DNA of 64,000 nt from positions 8,556,001 to 8,620,000 of the forward strand of contig NZ_CP045096.1 of the NCBI RefSeq assembly GCF_009184865.1, given 5' to 3'. Position numbers and translations under genes: made by a program. A model generated the notes under the pieces. The model was not told where the DNA came from, did no database searches, and saw nothing but the letters and a program-made list of their open reading frames with translations. This document shows, piece by piece, positions 1 through 8,170 of the stretch. Every line of letters begins with the position of its first letter. Position 1 is the stretch's first letter. The stretch is from Streptomyces phaeolivaceus. GTDB taxonomy: Bacteria; Actinomycetota; Actinomycetes; Streptomycetales; Streptomycetaceae.

Positions 1-191
1 ACCTCCACGCGCGCGTACGGGCCACCGCCGCCTGGCTCCCCACCGACTTCCCCACCCGGGAGGAACTCGCCGCCGAGGAGGCTCTCCGGGCGGCGAGGAC
101 ACAGCAGGGCAGGCCGAACTGGCTGAAGCGGGTCCCCGATCTGCACGGCAAGCCGGCCGCGGAACAGGATTGGTCGGTACACCTCGGATGA
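1..191 (+). CDS. C-terminal end of an unidentified protein (5' end outside window)
   Basis: An open frame enters from the left edge (first full codon at 3) and ends with TGA at 189-191. About 62 residues are visible, rich in Ala/Arg, including a segment TREELAAEEALRAARTQQGR followed by a Trp-containing stretch and ending in WSVHLG. The stop overlaps the ATG of the next gene as ATGA, so the two are translationally coupled. Too little of the protein is visible to assign a family. Confidence 0.6.
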   Translation, partial: LHARVRATAAWLPTDFPTREELAAEEALRAARTQQGRPNWLKRVPDLHGKPAAEQDWSVHLG

Positions 192-472
192 GTCCCGTCG
201 TACAGATCGAGTACTGCACCCAGTGCCGCTGGCTGCCGCGCGCGGCCTGGCTGGCACAGGAGCTGCTCACCACGTTCGAGACGGAGCTGGGCGAACTCTC
301 GCTCAAGCCCGGTACCGGCGGTGTCTTCGTCGTCCGGGTCGACGACGAGGTGGTCTGGGACCGCAAGGAGCAGGGCTTCCCCGAGCCCACGGCCGTCAAG
401 CGGGCCGTACGCGACCGAGTGGCCCCGGGGAAGCCCCTGGGCCACTCGGACAGGAGCGCCGCGGCGGAGTAG
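188..472 (+). CDS. SelT/SelW/SelH-family (Rdx) thioredoxin-like protein
   Basis: 94-residue protein starting at the ATG that overlaps the preceding stop codon; an in-frame TTG at 170 is less likely. The N-terminal motif CTQC (C10, C13) at the end of the first beta strand is the redox CxxC seen in cysteine versions of the selenoprotein W-like Rdx family, and the length is typical for that family. The C-terminal half (GVFVVRVDDEVVWDRKEQGFPE) matches the family's usual strand-plus-K-x-x-G-FP ending. Its partner and physiological role are unknown; a cytosolic thiol-redox function is inferred. The gene is convergent with aceB, 9 bp away. Confidence 0.85.
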   Translation: MSPVVQIEYCTQCRWLPRAAWLAQELLTTFETELGELSLKPGTGGVFVVRVDDEVVWDRKEQGFPEPTAVKRAVRDRVAPGKPLGHSDRSAAAE

Positions 473-481
473 GGCGGCGGC

Positions 482-2107
482 TCAGCCCTTGAGCCGCTCG
501 TACGCCGGGAGGGTCAGGAAGTCGGCGTAGTCCTCGTCGAGGGCGACCTGGAGGAGGAGGTCGTGGGCCTGCTGCCAGTGGCCGGCGGCGAAGGCCTCCT
601 CGCCGATCTCGGCGCGGACGGCGGCGAGTTCCTCGGCGGCGACCTCGCGGGCCAGCTCGGGCGTGGCCTTCTCGCCGTTCTCGAACTCGACGCCCGCGTT
701 GATCCACTGCCAGATCTGGGAGCGGGAGATCTCGGCGGTGGCCGCGTCCTCCATCAGATTGAAGATGGCGACGGCGCCGAGGCCGCGCAGCCAGGCCTCG
801 ATGTAACGGATGCCGACCTGGACGGCGTTGACGAGACCCGGGTACGTGGGCTTCGCGTCCAGCGAGTCGACGGCGATCAGGTCGGCGGCCTTGACGTCGA
901 CGTCCTCGCGGAGACGGTCCTTCTGGTTCGGCCTGTCGCCGAGGACCGCGTCGAAGGACGCCATCGCGATCGGCACCAGGTCCGGGTGGGCCACCCACGA
1001 CCCGTCGAAACCGTCGTTCGCCTCACGGTCCTTGTCGGCCTTGACCTTCTCGAAGGCGACCTTGTTGACCTCCTCGTCGCGCCGCGACGGGATGAACGCG
1101 GCCATACCGCCGATCGCGTGCGCGCCCCGCTTGTGGCAGGTGCGGACGAGGAGTTCGGTGTACGCCCGCATGAACGGGGCCGTCATCGTGACCGCGTTGC
1201 GGTCCGGGAGGACGAACTTCTGCCCGCCGTCACGGAAGTTCTTCACGATGGAGAACAGGTAGTCCCAGCGGCCCGCGTTCAACCCCGAGGCGTGGTCGCG
1301 GAGTTCGTAGAGGATCTCCTCCATCTCGTACGCGGCCGTGATCGTCTCGATCAGGACGGTCGCGCGGACGGAGCCCTGCGGGACGCCGACATGGTCCTGC
1401 GCGAAGACGAAGACCTCGTTCCAGAGCCGGGCCTCCAGGTGGGACTCCGTCTTCGGGAGGTAGAAGTACGGGCCCTTGCCGAGGTCGAGCAGCCGCTGGG
1501 CGTTGTGGAAGAAGTACAGGCCGAAGTCGACGAGCGCGCCGGGGACGGCACGGCCGTCGGCGTCGACGAGGTGGCGCTCGTCGAGATGCCAGCCGCGCGG
1601 GCGCATGACGACCGTCGCCAGCTCCTCGTTCGGGCGCAGGGCGTACGACTTGCCGGTGCGCTCGTCGGTGAAGTCGATGTTCCGGGTGTACGCGTCGGCC
1701 ATGTTCACCTGGCCGAGGACCACGTTCTCCCAGGTCGGCGCGGAGGCGTCCTCGAAGTCCGCGAGCCAGATCCGCGCGCCCGAGTTGAGGGCGTTGATCG
1801 TCATCTTGCGGTCGGTGGGACCGGTGATCTCGACGCGGCGGTCGTTCAGCGCGGCGGGGGAGGGCGCCACCTTCCAGGAGTCGTCGGCGCGGATCGCGGC
1901 GGTCTCCGGGAGGAAGTCGAGCGTGGAGGTGCGGGCGATCTCGGCACGGCGCTCCGCGCGGCGCGCCAGCAGCTCGTCACGCCGGGGCGTGAACCGGCGG
2001 TGCAGCTCGTACACGAAGGCGAGGGCGGCGTCGGTCAGGACCTCGTCCTGGCGGGGCAGGGGCTCGGCGTCGACGATGGCCAGCGGGGACGGCGCTGGTG
2101 CGGACAT
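482..2107 (-). CDS. aceB: Malate synthase A
   Basis: 541-residue enzyme condensing glyoxylate and acetyl-CoA to malate. The family signature is intact: RDHASGLNAGRWDYLFS around residue 275. Length matches malate synthase A (about 530-540 aa). The start ATG (2105-2107) follows a GAAGGAAG ribosome-binding site. In S. coelicolor aceB sits beside the allantoin genes and is known to respond to the repressor AllR; the same arrangement is seen here, and a sequence like the allB operator lies about 63 bp upstream (2170-2186). Allantoin breakdown yields glyoxylate, which this enzyme would return to central metabolism. Confidence 0.97.
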   Translation of the reverse strand: MSAPAPSPLAIVDAEPLPRQDEVLTDAALAFVYELHRRFTPRRDELLARRAERRAEIARTSTLDFLPETAAIRADDSWKVAPSPAALNDRRVEITGPTDRKMTINALNSGARIWLADFEDASAPTWENVVLGQVNMADAYTRNIDFTDERTGKSYALRPNEELATVVMRPRGWHLDERHLVDADGRAVPGALVDFGLYFFHNAQRLLDLGKGPYFYLPKTESHLEARLWNEVFVFAQDHVGVPQGSVRATVLIETITAAYEMEEILYELRDHASGLNAGRWDYLFSIVKNFRDGGQKFVLPDRNAVTMTAPFMRAYTELLVRTCHKRGAHAIGGMAAFIPSRRDEEVNKVAFEKVKADKDREANDGFDGSWVAHPDLVPIAMASFDAVLGDRPNQKDRLREDVDVKAADLIAVDSLDAKPTYPGLVNAVQVGIRYIEAWLRGLGAVAIFNLMEDAATAEISRSQIWQWINAGVEFENGEKATPELAREVAAEELAAVRAEIGEEAFAAGHWQQAHDLLLQVALDEDYADFLTLPAYERLKG

Positions 2108-2157
2108 GAGCGGTCACTTCCTTCGGCGGGGCTTCTGTTCAATGGATACTAGTTTCC

Positions 2158-2829
2158 TCATGGTGGAAGTTCAATGTTTTGTTGATGTCGAGATTCTTCG
2201 GGTCGATCAAGGTGGACGAGGTCGGCCTCGGTGTCGATGTCGTACGGCCGCGCCACGTCCCCGCACTCGACGAGCGTGATCGCGTCGCCGTGGGCCTTCA
2301 GATAGGCCCGCGCCCCTCGGTCGCCGGTCGCGGTCGCGGCGATCCCGGCCCAGTGGTCGGCACCGAAGAGGACGGGGTGGCCGCGTACGCCGTCGTAGGC
2401 GGCTGCGGCGAGCGCCGCGGCCGGTGGGGTCGGTTCGTATACGGCGAGGACGCGGGCCACCGCCTCCGGGCCGATGCCGGGCTGGTCGACCAGGGAGACC
2501 AGGGCGGCTTCGGCGCCCGTTCCGGCCAGCGACTCCAGGCCGGCCCGCAGCGACGAGCCCATGCCCTCGGCCCAGTCCGGGTTGTCGACCAGCACGCAGC
2601 CGGACAGCTCGGCGCGGGCGCGTACGGTCGCGGCCCCGGCGCCCAGGACCACGTGGATCCGGGCGCAGCCGCCCGCCCGGAGCACCGCGACCGCGTGTTC
2701 GACCAGGGGGCGGCCGTGATGGGTCAGCAGGGCCTTGGGCCGGCCGCCGAGACGCCGCCCGCCGCCGGCCGCCAGCAGCAGTCCGGCGACCTCGCTCCGG
2801 GTTGGTTTCCGGGCCTCATGGTGCGTCAT
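2158..2829 (-). CDS. MobA-like NTP transferase domain protein
   Basis: About 223 residues with the nucleotidyltransferase signature LLLAAGGGRRLGGRPKAL near the N-terminus and a later VSLVDQPG motif (metal/nucleotide site), as in MocA/MobA-like molybdenum-cofactor cytidylyl- or guanylyltransferases. The chosen start is the ATG at 2827-2829 (MTHHEARK); an alternative ATG four codons upstream (2841) is equally possible because the GGGA ribosome-binding sequence lies between them. It is often annotated as a CoxL-neighbour cofactor maturation factor, and xanthine dehydrogenase upstream of allantoin would fit, but no such dehydrogenase is in the window. The final codons overlap the putative AllR site before aceB. 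Confidence 0.8.
   Translation of the reverse strand: MTHHEARKPTRSEVAGLLLAAGGGRRLGGRPKALLTHHGRPLVEHAVAVLRAGGCARIHVVLGAGAATVRARAELSGCVLVDNPDWAEGMGSSLRAGLESLAGTGAEAALVSLVDQPGIGPEAVARVLAVYEPTPPAAALAAAAYDGVRGHPVLFGADHWAGIAATATGDRGARAYLKAHGDAITLVECGDVARPYDIDTEADLVHLDRPEESRHQQNIELPP
2170..2186 (-). promoter_or_regulatory. Candidate AllR operator upstream of aceB
   Basis: TTCAATGTTTTGTTGAT is an imperfect inverted repeat of the form TTCAAY-N5-GTTGAW. It matches the perfect repeat TTCAAC-N5-GTTGAA before allB at 10 of 12 arm positions and lies 63 bp upstream of the aceB start, inside the 3' end of the preceding gene. Binding by the adjacent IclR protein is inferred. Confidence 0.45.
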
Positions 2830-2913
2830 GTTCCCTTGCATACCCGACGCATACCGCACCCGGCGCGGGTGTCGCGTGAAGCCGGACGGACCGGGGGCCG
2901 GCTTTGTGATGCC

Positions 2914-2982
2914 CGGGGACTGAATTTCGGTCCCCGTAGTGGCGCTCGCCACACTGATTGGCGTTTACTGGCCCGCGCCACT
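2914..2982. other. Intergenic inverted repeats between MobA-like gene and DUF5955 gene
   Basis: The divergent gap of about 250 bp (2830-3076) holds two inverted repeats: CGGGGAC (2914-2920) with GTCCCCG (2930-2936), and AGTGGCGC (2938-2945) with GCGCCACT (2975-2982). No gene is evident. Either could be a regulator site or RNA hairpin; promoter elements were not recognised with confidence. Confidence 0.35.
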
Positions 2983-3076
2983 CCCGGCGCCCGACCGACG
3001 CCACGGGGTGGTCGGCCGTGCTCGGGCGTGCGGTCATGACTCGCGTACGAGGGAGTGGGCGAGGGGGGAGAGGGCT

Positions 3077-3391
3077 GTGTTGCGGAGCTTGGGGCAGAGG
3101 TCAGTGACCGGCAGTGACGAGGATCCGAGGGTGGCGGGGCTGCGGTCGGCCGTGTCCCGGCTGCGGCGTGAACTGGCCGCGCATCCGGCCGAGTTCCCCG
3201 ACCGGGGGATCGCGGAGGACGAGTTGGCGGCGCTTGCCGCGATGGCGGTCACCGGGATGCCGGAGGTGCCGCGGTTACGTCGTTCGCTGCTGTTGATCGC
3301 CGGGTCGATCGGGTCGGTGAGCGCGTTGGCCCGGGGGCTGGCGGAGGTTCGTACGGCGGTGGAGCTGTTCGGGGAGCCGCCTCGCCGCTGA
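3077..3391 (+). CDS. DUF5955-family conserved hypothetical protein
   Basis: 104-residue protein. The GTG start at 3077 is chosen because it follows a strong purine-rich ribosome-binding site (GGGGGGAGAGGG) and gives the N-terminus VLRSLGQRSVTGSDEDPRVAGLR, resembling other streptomycete homologues; the frame stays open upstream but without coding character. The protein is mostly helical, with a hydrophobic C-terminal helix (RRSLLLIAGSIGSVSALARGL) and no signal peptide or membrane segment of convincing length. Function unknown. It is convergent with allR, with a palindromic repeat in between. Confidence 0.75.
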   Translation: MLRSLGQRSVTGSDEDPRVAGLRSAVSRLRRELAAHPAEFPDRGIAEDELAALAAMAVTGMPEVPRLRRSLLLIAGSIGSVSALARGLAEVRTAVELFGEPPRR

Positions 3392-3412
3392 CCGTCCCTG
3401 TCCGCGGGCCCG

Positions 3413-3531
3413 GTGGGGCTTCTCGCGCGGGTTCCCCGCGCCCCTGAAAAGCGGGGCTGCGCCCCTGCTTTTTCGGCCCGAAGGGGCCGTAGGCCTTCAA
3501 GGGGCGCGGGGAACCGCGCGAGAAGCCCCAC
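3413..3531. repeat. Dispersed palindromic repeat, copy 1 (convergent-gene spacer)
   Basis: Long imperfect inverted repeat: the left arm contains TTCCCCGCGCCCCT and the right arm AGGGGCGCGGGGAA, each extended by CTTCTCGCGCGG / CCGCGCGAGAAG and terminal GTGGGG / CCCCAC. It lies exactly between the convergent 3' ends of the DUF5955 gene and allR. The stem would form a large RNA hairpin on either strand, so it may act as a bidirectional terminator. Six further copies or fragments are in the window. Confidence 0.85.
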
Positions 3532-3563
3532 TCACCCGCACCCGACAACGCGACCCCCTGACC

Positions 3564-4367
3564 TCAGCCCCCCGCCCCCGAACTCGCCAGCGCCTCCGAA
3601 AGCTCGACCGCCACCTGCTGAAGCACCGGCACGATCCGCTTCGTCGCGCTCTCGGTGACGCGCCCCGCCGGGCCGGAGATGGAGATCGCCGCGGCGGTGG
3701 GGGAGTCGGGGACGGAGACGGCGAGGCAGCGCACGCCGATCTCCTGTTCGTTGTCGTCGACGGCGTAGCCGAGCCGGCGGACCTCCTCCAGCGCGGTCAG
3801 GAAGCCCTCGGGTGTGGTGATCGTCTTGTCGGTCGCGGCCGGCATGCCCGTACGGGCCAGCAGCGCGCGGACCTCGTCGGCCGGGAAGTCGGCGAGCAGG
3901 GCCTTGCCGACCCCGGTGGAGTGCGGCAGCACCCGGCGGCCCACCTCGGTGAACATCCGCATGGAGTGCTTGGACGGCACCTGGGCGACGTAGACGATCT
4001 CGTCGCCGTCGAGGAGCGCCATGTTCGCCGTCTCGCCGGTCTCCTCGACGAGGCGCGCGAGATACGGCCGCGCCCAGGTGCCGAGCAGCCGGGACGCGGA
4101 CTCGCCGAGACGGATCAGACGCGGGCCGAGGGCGTACCGCCGGTTGGGCTGCTGGCGTACGTAGCCGCAGACGACCAGCGTCCGCATCAGCCGGTGGATG
4201 GTCGGCAGCGGCAGCCCGCTGCTCGCGGACAGCTCGCTGAGGCCCACCTCGCCGCCGGCGTCCGCCATCCGCTCCAGCAGATCGAAGGCGCGCTCTAGGG
4301 ACTGGACACCACCGGAGGGCGACTTCGGGGAGTCGGCCGTGTGGGCGCTGGCGCTGGACGTCGGCAC
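3564..4367 (-). CDS. allR: IclR-family repressor of allantoin genes (AllR type)
   Basis: 267-residue regulator with an N-terminal winged helix-turn-helix (about residues 22-80: ERAFDLLERMAD...LPLPTIHRLMRTL) and a C-terminal IclR effector domain (STGVGKALLADFP...). It is divergent from allB and sits between it and aceB, as AllR (SCO6246) does in S. coelicolor, where it represses allantoin catabolism and aceB until allantoin/allantoate-derived effector appears. The ATG at 4367 has a GGACCGCGCC-type upstream without a strong SD; a start at residue 22 would lose only a Ser/Pro-rich tail. Assignment rests on family plus neighbourhood. Confidence 0.88.
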   Translation of the reverse strand: MPTSSASAHTADSPKSPSGGVQSLERAFDLLERMADAGGEVGLSELSASSGLPLPTIHRLMRTLVVCGYVRQQPNRRYALGPRLIRLGESASRLLGTWARPYLARLVEETGETANMALLDGDEIVYVAQVPSKHSMRMFTEVGRRVLPHSTGVGKALLADFPADEVRALLARTGMPAATDKTITTPEGFLTALEEVRRLGYAVDDNEQEIGVRCLAVSVPDSPTAAAISISGPAGRVTESATKRIVPVLQQVAVELSEALASSGAGG

Positions 4368-4536
4368 GGGGCGCGGTCCTTTCGGGATGGCGGGCGAGAT
4401 CGCAGCCTACCGGGCAGTTCATTGACTACTCGCTTGTACGTCACTACGTTCTGCTCAGTGGAATTCTGATTCCGTCTCGTGAAAACATCCAGTGTGAGGG
4501 TGCCCTTGACGGGGCGGAGGGAGGCGGGAAAACTCC

Positions 4537-4568
4537 TTCAACAGAACGTTGAATTCCGTTACGCGGAA
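4537..4568. promoter_or_regulatory. Candidate AllR operator and second inverted repeat before allB
   Basis: TTCAACAGAACGTTGAA (4537-4553) is a perfect inverted repeat with 6-bp arms. It is followed at once by a second one, TTCCG-TTACG-CGGAA (4554-4568). Both lie in the divergent allR/allB intergenic region about 60-90 bp before the allB start, a typical position for a repressor site. A related sequence precedes aceB (2170-2186). Confidence 0.55.
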
Positions 4569-4614
4569 GTAAACGGCGGAACTGAACGGCGGAAGTGAAC
4601 AGCGGTACGGCGAG
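4563..4614 (+). repeat. Four 13-bp tandem units in the allB leader
   Basis: GCGGAAGTAAACG, GCGGAACTGAACG, GCGGAAGTGAACA and GCGGTACGGCGAG follow each other with exact 13-bp spacing, the fourth degenerate and carrying the ribosome-binding site GAGAGGGG. The array ends 10 bp before the allB start codon. It could be a multi-site operator or a translational leader element. Confidence 0.7.
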
Positions 4615-4624
4615 AGGGGTCCCG

Positions 4625-5965
4625 GTGTCCGAGGCTGAACTGGTGTTGCGCTCGACGCGCGTCCTCACCCCCGACGGGTCGCGCCCCGCCGCGGTCGCCG
4701 TCGCGGACGGCCGGATCACGGCCGTCCTCCCGTACGACGCCGAAGTACCGCCCGGCGCGCGCCTGGAGGACCTCGGCGACCATGTCCTGCTGCCCGGCCT
4801 CGTCGACACCCATGTGCATGTGAACGACCCCGGCCGCACCCACTGGGAGGGCTTCTGGACCGCCACGCGCGCGGCGGCGGCCGGTGGTATCACCACCCTC
4901 GTCGACATGCCCCTCAACTCCCTCCCGCCGACCACGACGGTCGACCACCTCCGGACCAAGCGCGAGGTCGCCGCCGACAAGGCCCATGTCGACGTCGGCT
5001 TCTGGGGCGGCGCGCTGCCCGACAACGTCAAGGATCTACGGCCGCTGCGCGACGCCGGGGTCTTCGGCTTCAAGGCGTTCCTGTCGCCGTCGGGCGTGGA
5101 CGAGTTCCCGCACCTCGACCAGGAGGGCCTGGCCCGTTCCCTGGCCGAGATCGCCGGCTTCGGCGGACTGCTCATCGTGCACGCCGAGGACCCGCACCAC
5201 CTCGACGCGGCCCCGCAGCGGGGCGGCCCCGGATACGCGGACTTCCTCGCCTCCCGCCCCCGCGACGCTGAGGACACCGCCATCGCGACCCTCGTCGCCG
5301 AGGCCCGACGGCTCGACGCCCGCGTCCACGTCCTCCACCTCTCCTCCAGTGACGCGCTCCCGCTGATCGCCGAGGCCAAGCGGGACGGCGTCCGCATCAC
5401 CGTCGAGACCTGCCCGCACTACCTCACCCTCACCGCCGAGGAAGTCCCGGACGGGGCGAGCGAGTTCAAGTGTTGCCCGCCCATCCGGGAGTCCGCCAAC
5501 CAGGACCTCCTGTGGCAGGCCCTCGCGGACGGCACGATCGACTGCGTGGTCACCGACCACTCCCCGTCCACCGCCGACCTGAAGACCGACGACTTCGCCA
5601 CCGCCTGGGGCGGCATCTCCGGCCTGCAGGTGAGCCTCGCGGCGGTCTGGACGGAGGCCCGCCGGCGCGGCCTCGGCCTGGAGGACGTGGTCCGCTGGAT
5701 GTCCACGCGCACGGCGGCCCTGGTCGGCCTCGACGACCGCAAGGGCGCCATCGAGGCGGGCCGCGACGCCGACTTCGCCGTCCTCGCCCCCGACGAGACC
5801 TTCACCGTCGACCCGGCCGCCCTCCACCACCGCAACCATGTCACCGCGTACGCCGGCAAGACCCTGTACGGCGTGGTCAAGTCCACCTGGCTGCGCGGCG
5901 AACGCATCGTCGCGGACGGCGAGTTCACCGAGCCGAAGGGGCAACTCCTCACCCGCACCCCCTGA
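4625..5965 (+). CDS. allB: Allantoinase
   Basis: 446-residue amidohydrolase that opens allantoin to allantoate. Metal ligands of the cyclic-amidohydrolase family are visible: HxH in [10 protein letters not shown] (about residue 60), the carbamylated Lys in GFKAFLSP (about 148), His in VHAED, His in LHLSSSDA, and Asp in VTDHSPS (about 305). The GTG at 4625 ([10 protein letters not shown]) is preferred over an in-frame GTG at 4595 because it follows GAGAGGGG at the right distance and the family normally begins with this strand. First gene of the allB-alc operon, 59 bp before alc. Confidence 0.96.
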   Translation: MSEAELVLRSTRVLTPDGSRPAAVAVADGRITAVLPYDAEVPPGARLEDLGDHVLLPGLVDTHVHVNDPGRTHWEGFWTATRAAAAGGITTLVDMPLNSLPPTTTVDHLRTKREVAADKAHVDVGFWGGALPDNVKDLRPLRDAGVFGFKAFLSPSGVDEFPHLDQEGLARSLAEIAGFGGLLIVHAEDPHHLDAAPQRGGPGYADFLASRPRDAEDTAIATLVAEARRLDARVHVLHLSSSDALPLIAEAKRDGVRITVETCPHYLTLTAEEVPDGASEFKCCPPIRESANQDLLWQALADGTIDCVVTDHSPSTADLKTDDFATAWGGISGLQVSLAAVWTEARRRGLGLEDVVRWMSTRTAALVGLDDRKGAIEAGRDADFAVLAPDETFTVDPAALHHRNHVTAYAGKTLYGVVKSTWLRGERIVADGEFTEPKGQLLTRTP

Positions 5966-6024
5966 TTCACGTACCCCCCGCACCCGCAGTGGCGGCCGGC
6001 AACCGAAAGGCAGACCTGATCATC

Positions 6025-7191
6025 GTGACGGCGCAGCACCACACCCCGCCCGCGAGTTTCACCGGCGACGCGAACCCCTACGGCGGCGGCGACCCGTACG
6101 CGGACTACCGCACCACCGACTTCCCCTTCACCCGCTACGCCGACCTCGCCGACCGCAGGCTCGGGGCCGGGGTCGTCGCCGCCAACGACGAGTTCTTCGC
6201 CCACCGGGAGAACCTGCTGGTGCCCGAGCCGGCCGAGTTCGTCCCCGAGCACTTCGGGCACAAGGGCAAGGTCATGGACGGCTGGGAGACCCGCCGCCGC
6301 CGGGGCGCCTCGGCCGACCACCCCTGGCCGACGGCCGAGGACCACGACTGGGCGCTGATCCGGCTCGGCGCGCCCGGTGTGATCCGGGGGATCGTCGTCG
6401 ACACGGCCCACTTCCGCGGCAACTATCCGCAGGCGGTGTCCGTCGAGGCCGCGTCGGTGGCCGGTGCCCCGTCGCCGGAGGAACTCCTCGCCGACGACGT
6501 GAAGTGGACGACCCTCGTCCCGCGCACCCCCGTCGGCGGCCACGCGGCCAACGGCTTCGCGGTCACCGTCGAGCAGCGCTTCACCCACCTCCGCCTCAAC
6601 CAGCACCCCGACGGCGGCGTGGCCCGCCTGCGCGTCTACGGCGAGGCCGTGCCGGACCCGGTCTGGCTGGACGCGCTCGGTACCTTCGACGTGGTCGCCC
6701 TGGAGAACGGCGGCCTGGCCGAGGACGCCTCCAACCTCTTCTACTCGCCCGCCACCAACACCATCCAGCCCGGCCGCGCCCGGGTGATGCACGAGTGCTG
6801 GGAGACCCGCCGCCGCCGCGACCAGGGCAACGACTGGATCCGCTACCGCCTCGTCGCCCAGTCCGAGATCCGCGCCCTGGAGATCGACACGGCCTACCTC
6901 AAGGGCAACGCGGCAGGCTGGGCCACGGTCTCGATCAAGAACGACGAGAACGACGAAGCCGGCGAGAACGGCGAGCACGGCGACGGCGGCGACTGGACCG
7001 AGATCCTCCCCCGCACCCGCCTCCAGCCCGACACCAACCACCGCTTCGTCCTCGACACCCCGGTCACGGCCACCCACGCCCGCGTGGACATCTACCCCGA
7101 CGGCGGCATCTCCCGCCTACGCCTCCACGGCTCCCTGACGGAAACGGGCCGGACCGCCCTGTCCACCCGCCACCAGGGGCTGGGTGGCTAG
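6025..7191 (+). CDS. alc: Allantoicase
   Basis: 388-residue enzyme hydrolysing allantoate to ureidoglycolate and urea. It contains the two tandem allantoicase repeats, each with the motif MDGWETRRRR / HECWETRRRR (about residues 85 and 255) and a matching beta-sandwich end (RLRVYGE; RLRLHGS). GTG 6025 is the likely start, though AAGG is 15 nt upstream, farther than usual; GTG 5989 is an alternative. An acidic, repetitive insert (NDENDEAGENGEHGDGGD) at about residues 308-325 is unusual and lies in a loop of the second repeat. Co-transcribed with allB. Confidence 0.95.
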   Translation: MTAQHHTPPASFTGDANPYGGGDPYADYRTTDFPFTRYADLADRRLGAGVVAANDEFFAHRENLLVPEPAEFVPEHFGHKGKVMDGWETRRRRGASADHPWPTAEDHDWALIRLGAPGVIRGIVVDTAHFRGNYPQAVSVEAASVAGAPSPEELLADDVKWTTLVPRTPVGGHAANGFAVTVEQRFTHLRLNQHPDGGVARLRVYGEAVPDPVWLDALGTFDVVALENGGLAEDASNLFYSPATNTIQPGRARVMHECWETRRRRDQGNDWIRYRLVAQSEIRALEIDTAYLKGNAAGWATVSIKNDENDEAGENGEHGDGGDWTEILPRTRLQPDTNHRFVLDTPVTATHARVDIYPDGGISRLRLHGSLTETGRTALSTRHQGLGG

Positions 7192-7208
7192 TACGCGTCC
7201 GCGGGCCC

Positions 7209-7305
7209 GGTGGGGGCGGGCCGCGCAGTTCCCCGCGCCCCTGAAAGGGCCGCAGGCCCTGCTTCGCTTTTCAGGGGCGCGGGGAACTGCGCGAGAAGCC
7301 CCACC
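7209..7305. repeat. Dispersed palindromic repeat, copy 2
   Basis: Left arm GCAGTTCCCCGCGCCCCTGAAAG and right arm CTTTTCAGGGGCGCGGGGAACTGC pair almost completely. It lies just after the alc stop codon, before the next plus-strand gene, so it could terminate the allB-alc transcript. The rest of the 7192-7447 gap holds no gene. Confidence 0.85.
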
Positions 7306-7447
7306 GGACCCGCACCCGACACCCGACCTCGCTCCCCCCGGCCCCCAGGATCCCCGCCCACCGATGAGTTGCGGCCACCCCGGGGGTCTGCCCTGATGAC
7401 AACAGACCCCCGAGCTCCCACCGGAGCATCGAAAGCAGGCACTCGTC

Positions 7448-8074
7448 ATGGGCAAGCTCACCCTCACCTCCTTCGTCACCCTCGACGGCGTCCACCAGGC
7501 CCCCGGCGGCCCGAACGAGGATCGTCGCGACGGCTTCGCGCACGGCGGCTGGAGCGTCCCGTACGGCGACGAGGACTTCGGCCGGTTCATCGACGGAGTC
7601 TTCGGCCGGGTCGGCGCGTTCCTGCTGGGCCGCAGGACGTACGAGATCTTCGCCGCCCACTGGCCGAAGGTCACCGACCCGGGCGACCCGGTCGCGGCGA
7701 AGCTCAACTCCCTGCCCAAGTACGTCGTCTCGCACACCGTCACCGCCCCGGAGTGGAACGCCACGACCGTGCTCTCCGGCGACCTCGCCAAGGAGGTCAC
7801 CGCCCTCAAGGAGGCGACCGACGGCGAGGTGCAGATCCACGGCAGCGGGCACCTCGCGCAGTCGCTGCTCGCCCTCGACCTGGTCGACACCGTGCACCTG
7901 CTGACGTTCCCGGTCGTCCTCGGCGCCGGCCGCCGCCTCTTCGTCGAGGGCGCCCTCCCGACCGCGTTCCGGCACGCCGGCGGCAGCATCAGCGGCACCG
8001 GTGTCTCGATCCAGACGTACGAACGCGCGGGCCGCCCCGAGTACGGCACCTATGAACTGCCGGAGAACGCGTGA
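7448..8074 (+). CDS. RibD C-terminal/dihydrofolate-reductase-like protein
   Basis: 208-residue protein of the DHFR/RibD-C superfamily: N-terminal strand KLTLTSFVTLDGVHQAPGG, central LLGRRTYEIFAAHWP, and C-terminal IHGSGHLAQSLLALDLVDTVHLLTFPVVLGAGRRLF, which are the usual NADPH-site landmarks. These standalone proteins are common in actinomycetes and are not true folate enzymes; substrate unknown. ATG 7448 opens the family motif directly. Ends with GRPEYGTYELPENA, as in close homologues. Confidence 0.88.
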   Translation: MGKLTLTSFVTLDGVHQAPGGPNEDRRDGFAHGGWSVPYGDEDFGRFIDGVFGRVGAFLLGRRTYEIFAAHWPKVTDPGDPVAAKLNSLPKYVVSHTVTAPEWNATTVLSGDLAKEVTALKEATDGEVQIHGSGHLAQSLLALDLVDTVHLLTFPVVLGAGRRLFVEGALPTAFRHAGGSISGTGVSIQTYERAGRPEYGTYELPENA

Positions 8075-8133
8075 ACTCCGGTTAACTCCCGGAAAACTTA
8101 GCGGACGTGCCCGGAAAATCATGGAACTTGTCA

Positions 8134-8163
8134 TTGACATGCCACTGTCTACGCGCGTCATCA
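8134..8163 (+). promoter_or_regulatory. Promoter-like motif upstream of secreted RNase
   Basis: TTGACA (8134-8139) is followed by TGCCACTGTCTACGCGCG and then TCATCAT just before the start codon. The core contains the 8-bp palindrome ACGCGCGT. A similar block precedes many streptomycete genes for secreted hydrolases in my recollection; the exact -10 is not certain. Confidence 0.4.
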
Positions 8164-8170
8164 TGAAGCC

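Noticed and set aside
563..2152. Long open frame on the strand opposite malate synthase
   Set aside because: Antisense shadow of aceB caused by high GC; no domain and no ribosome-binding site.
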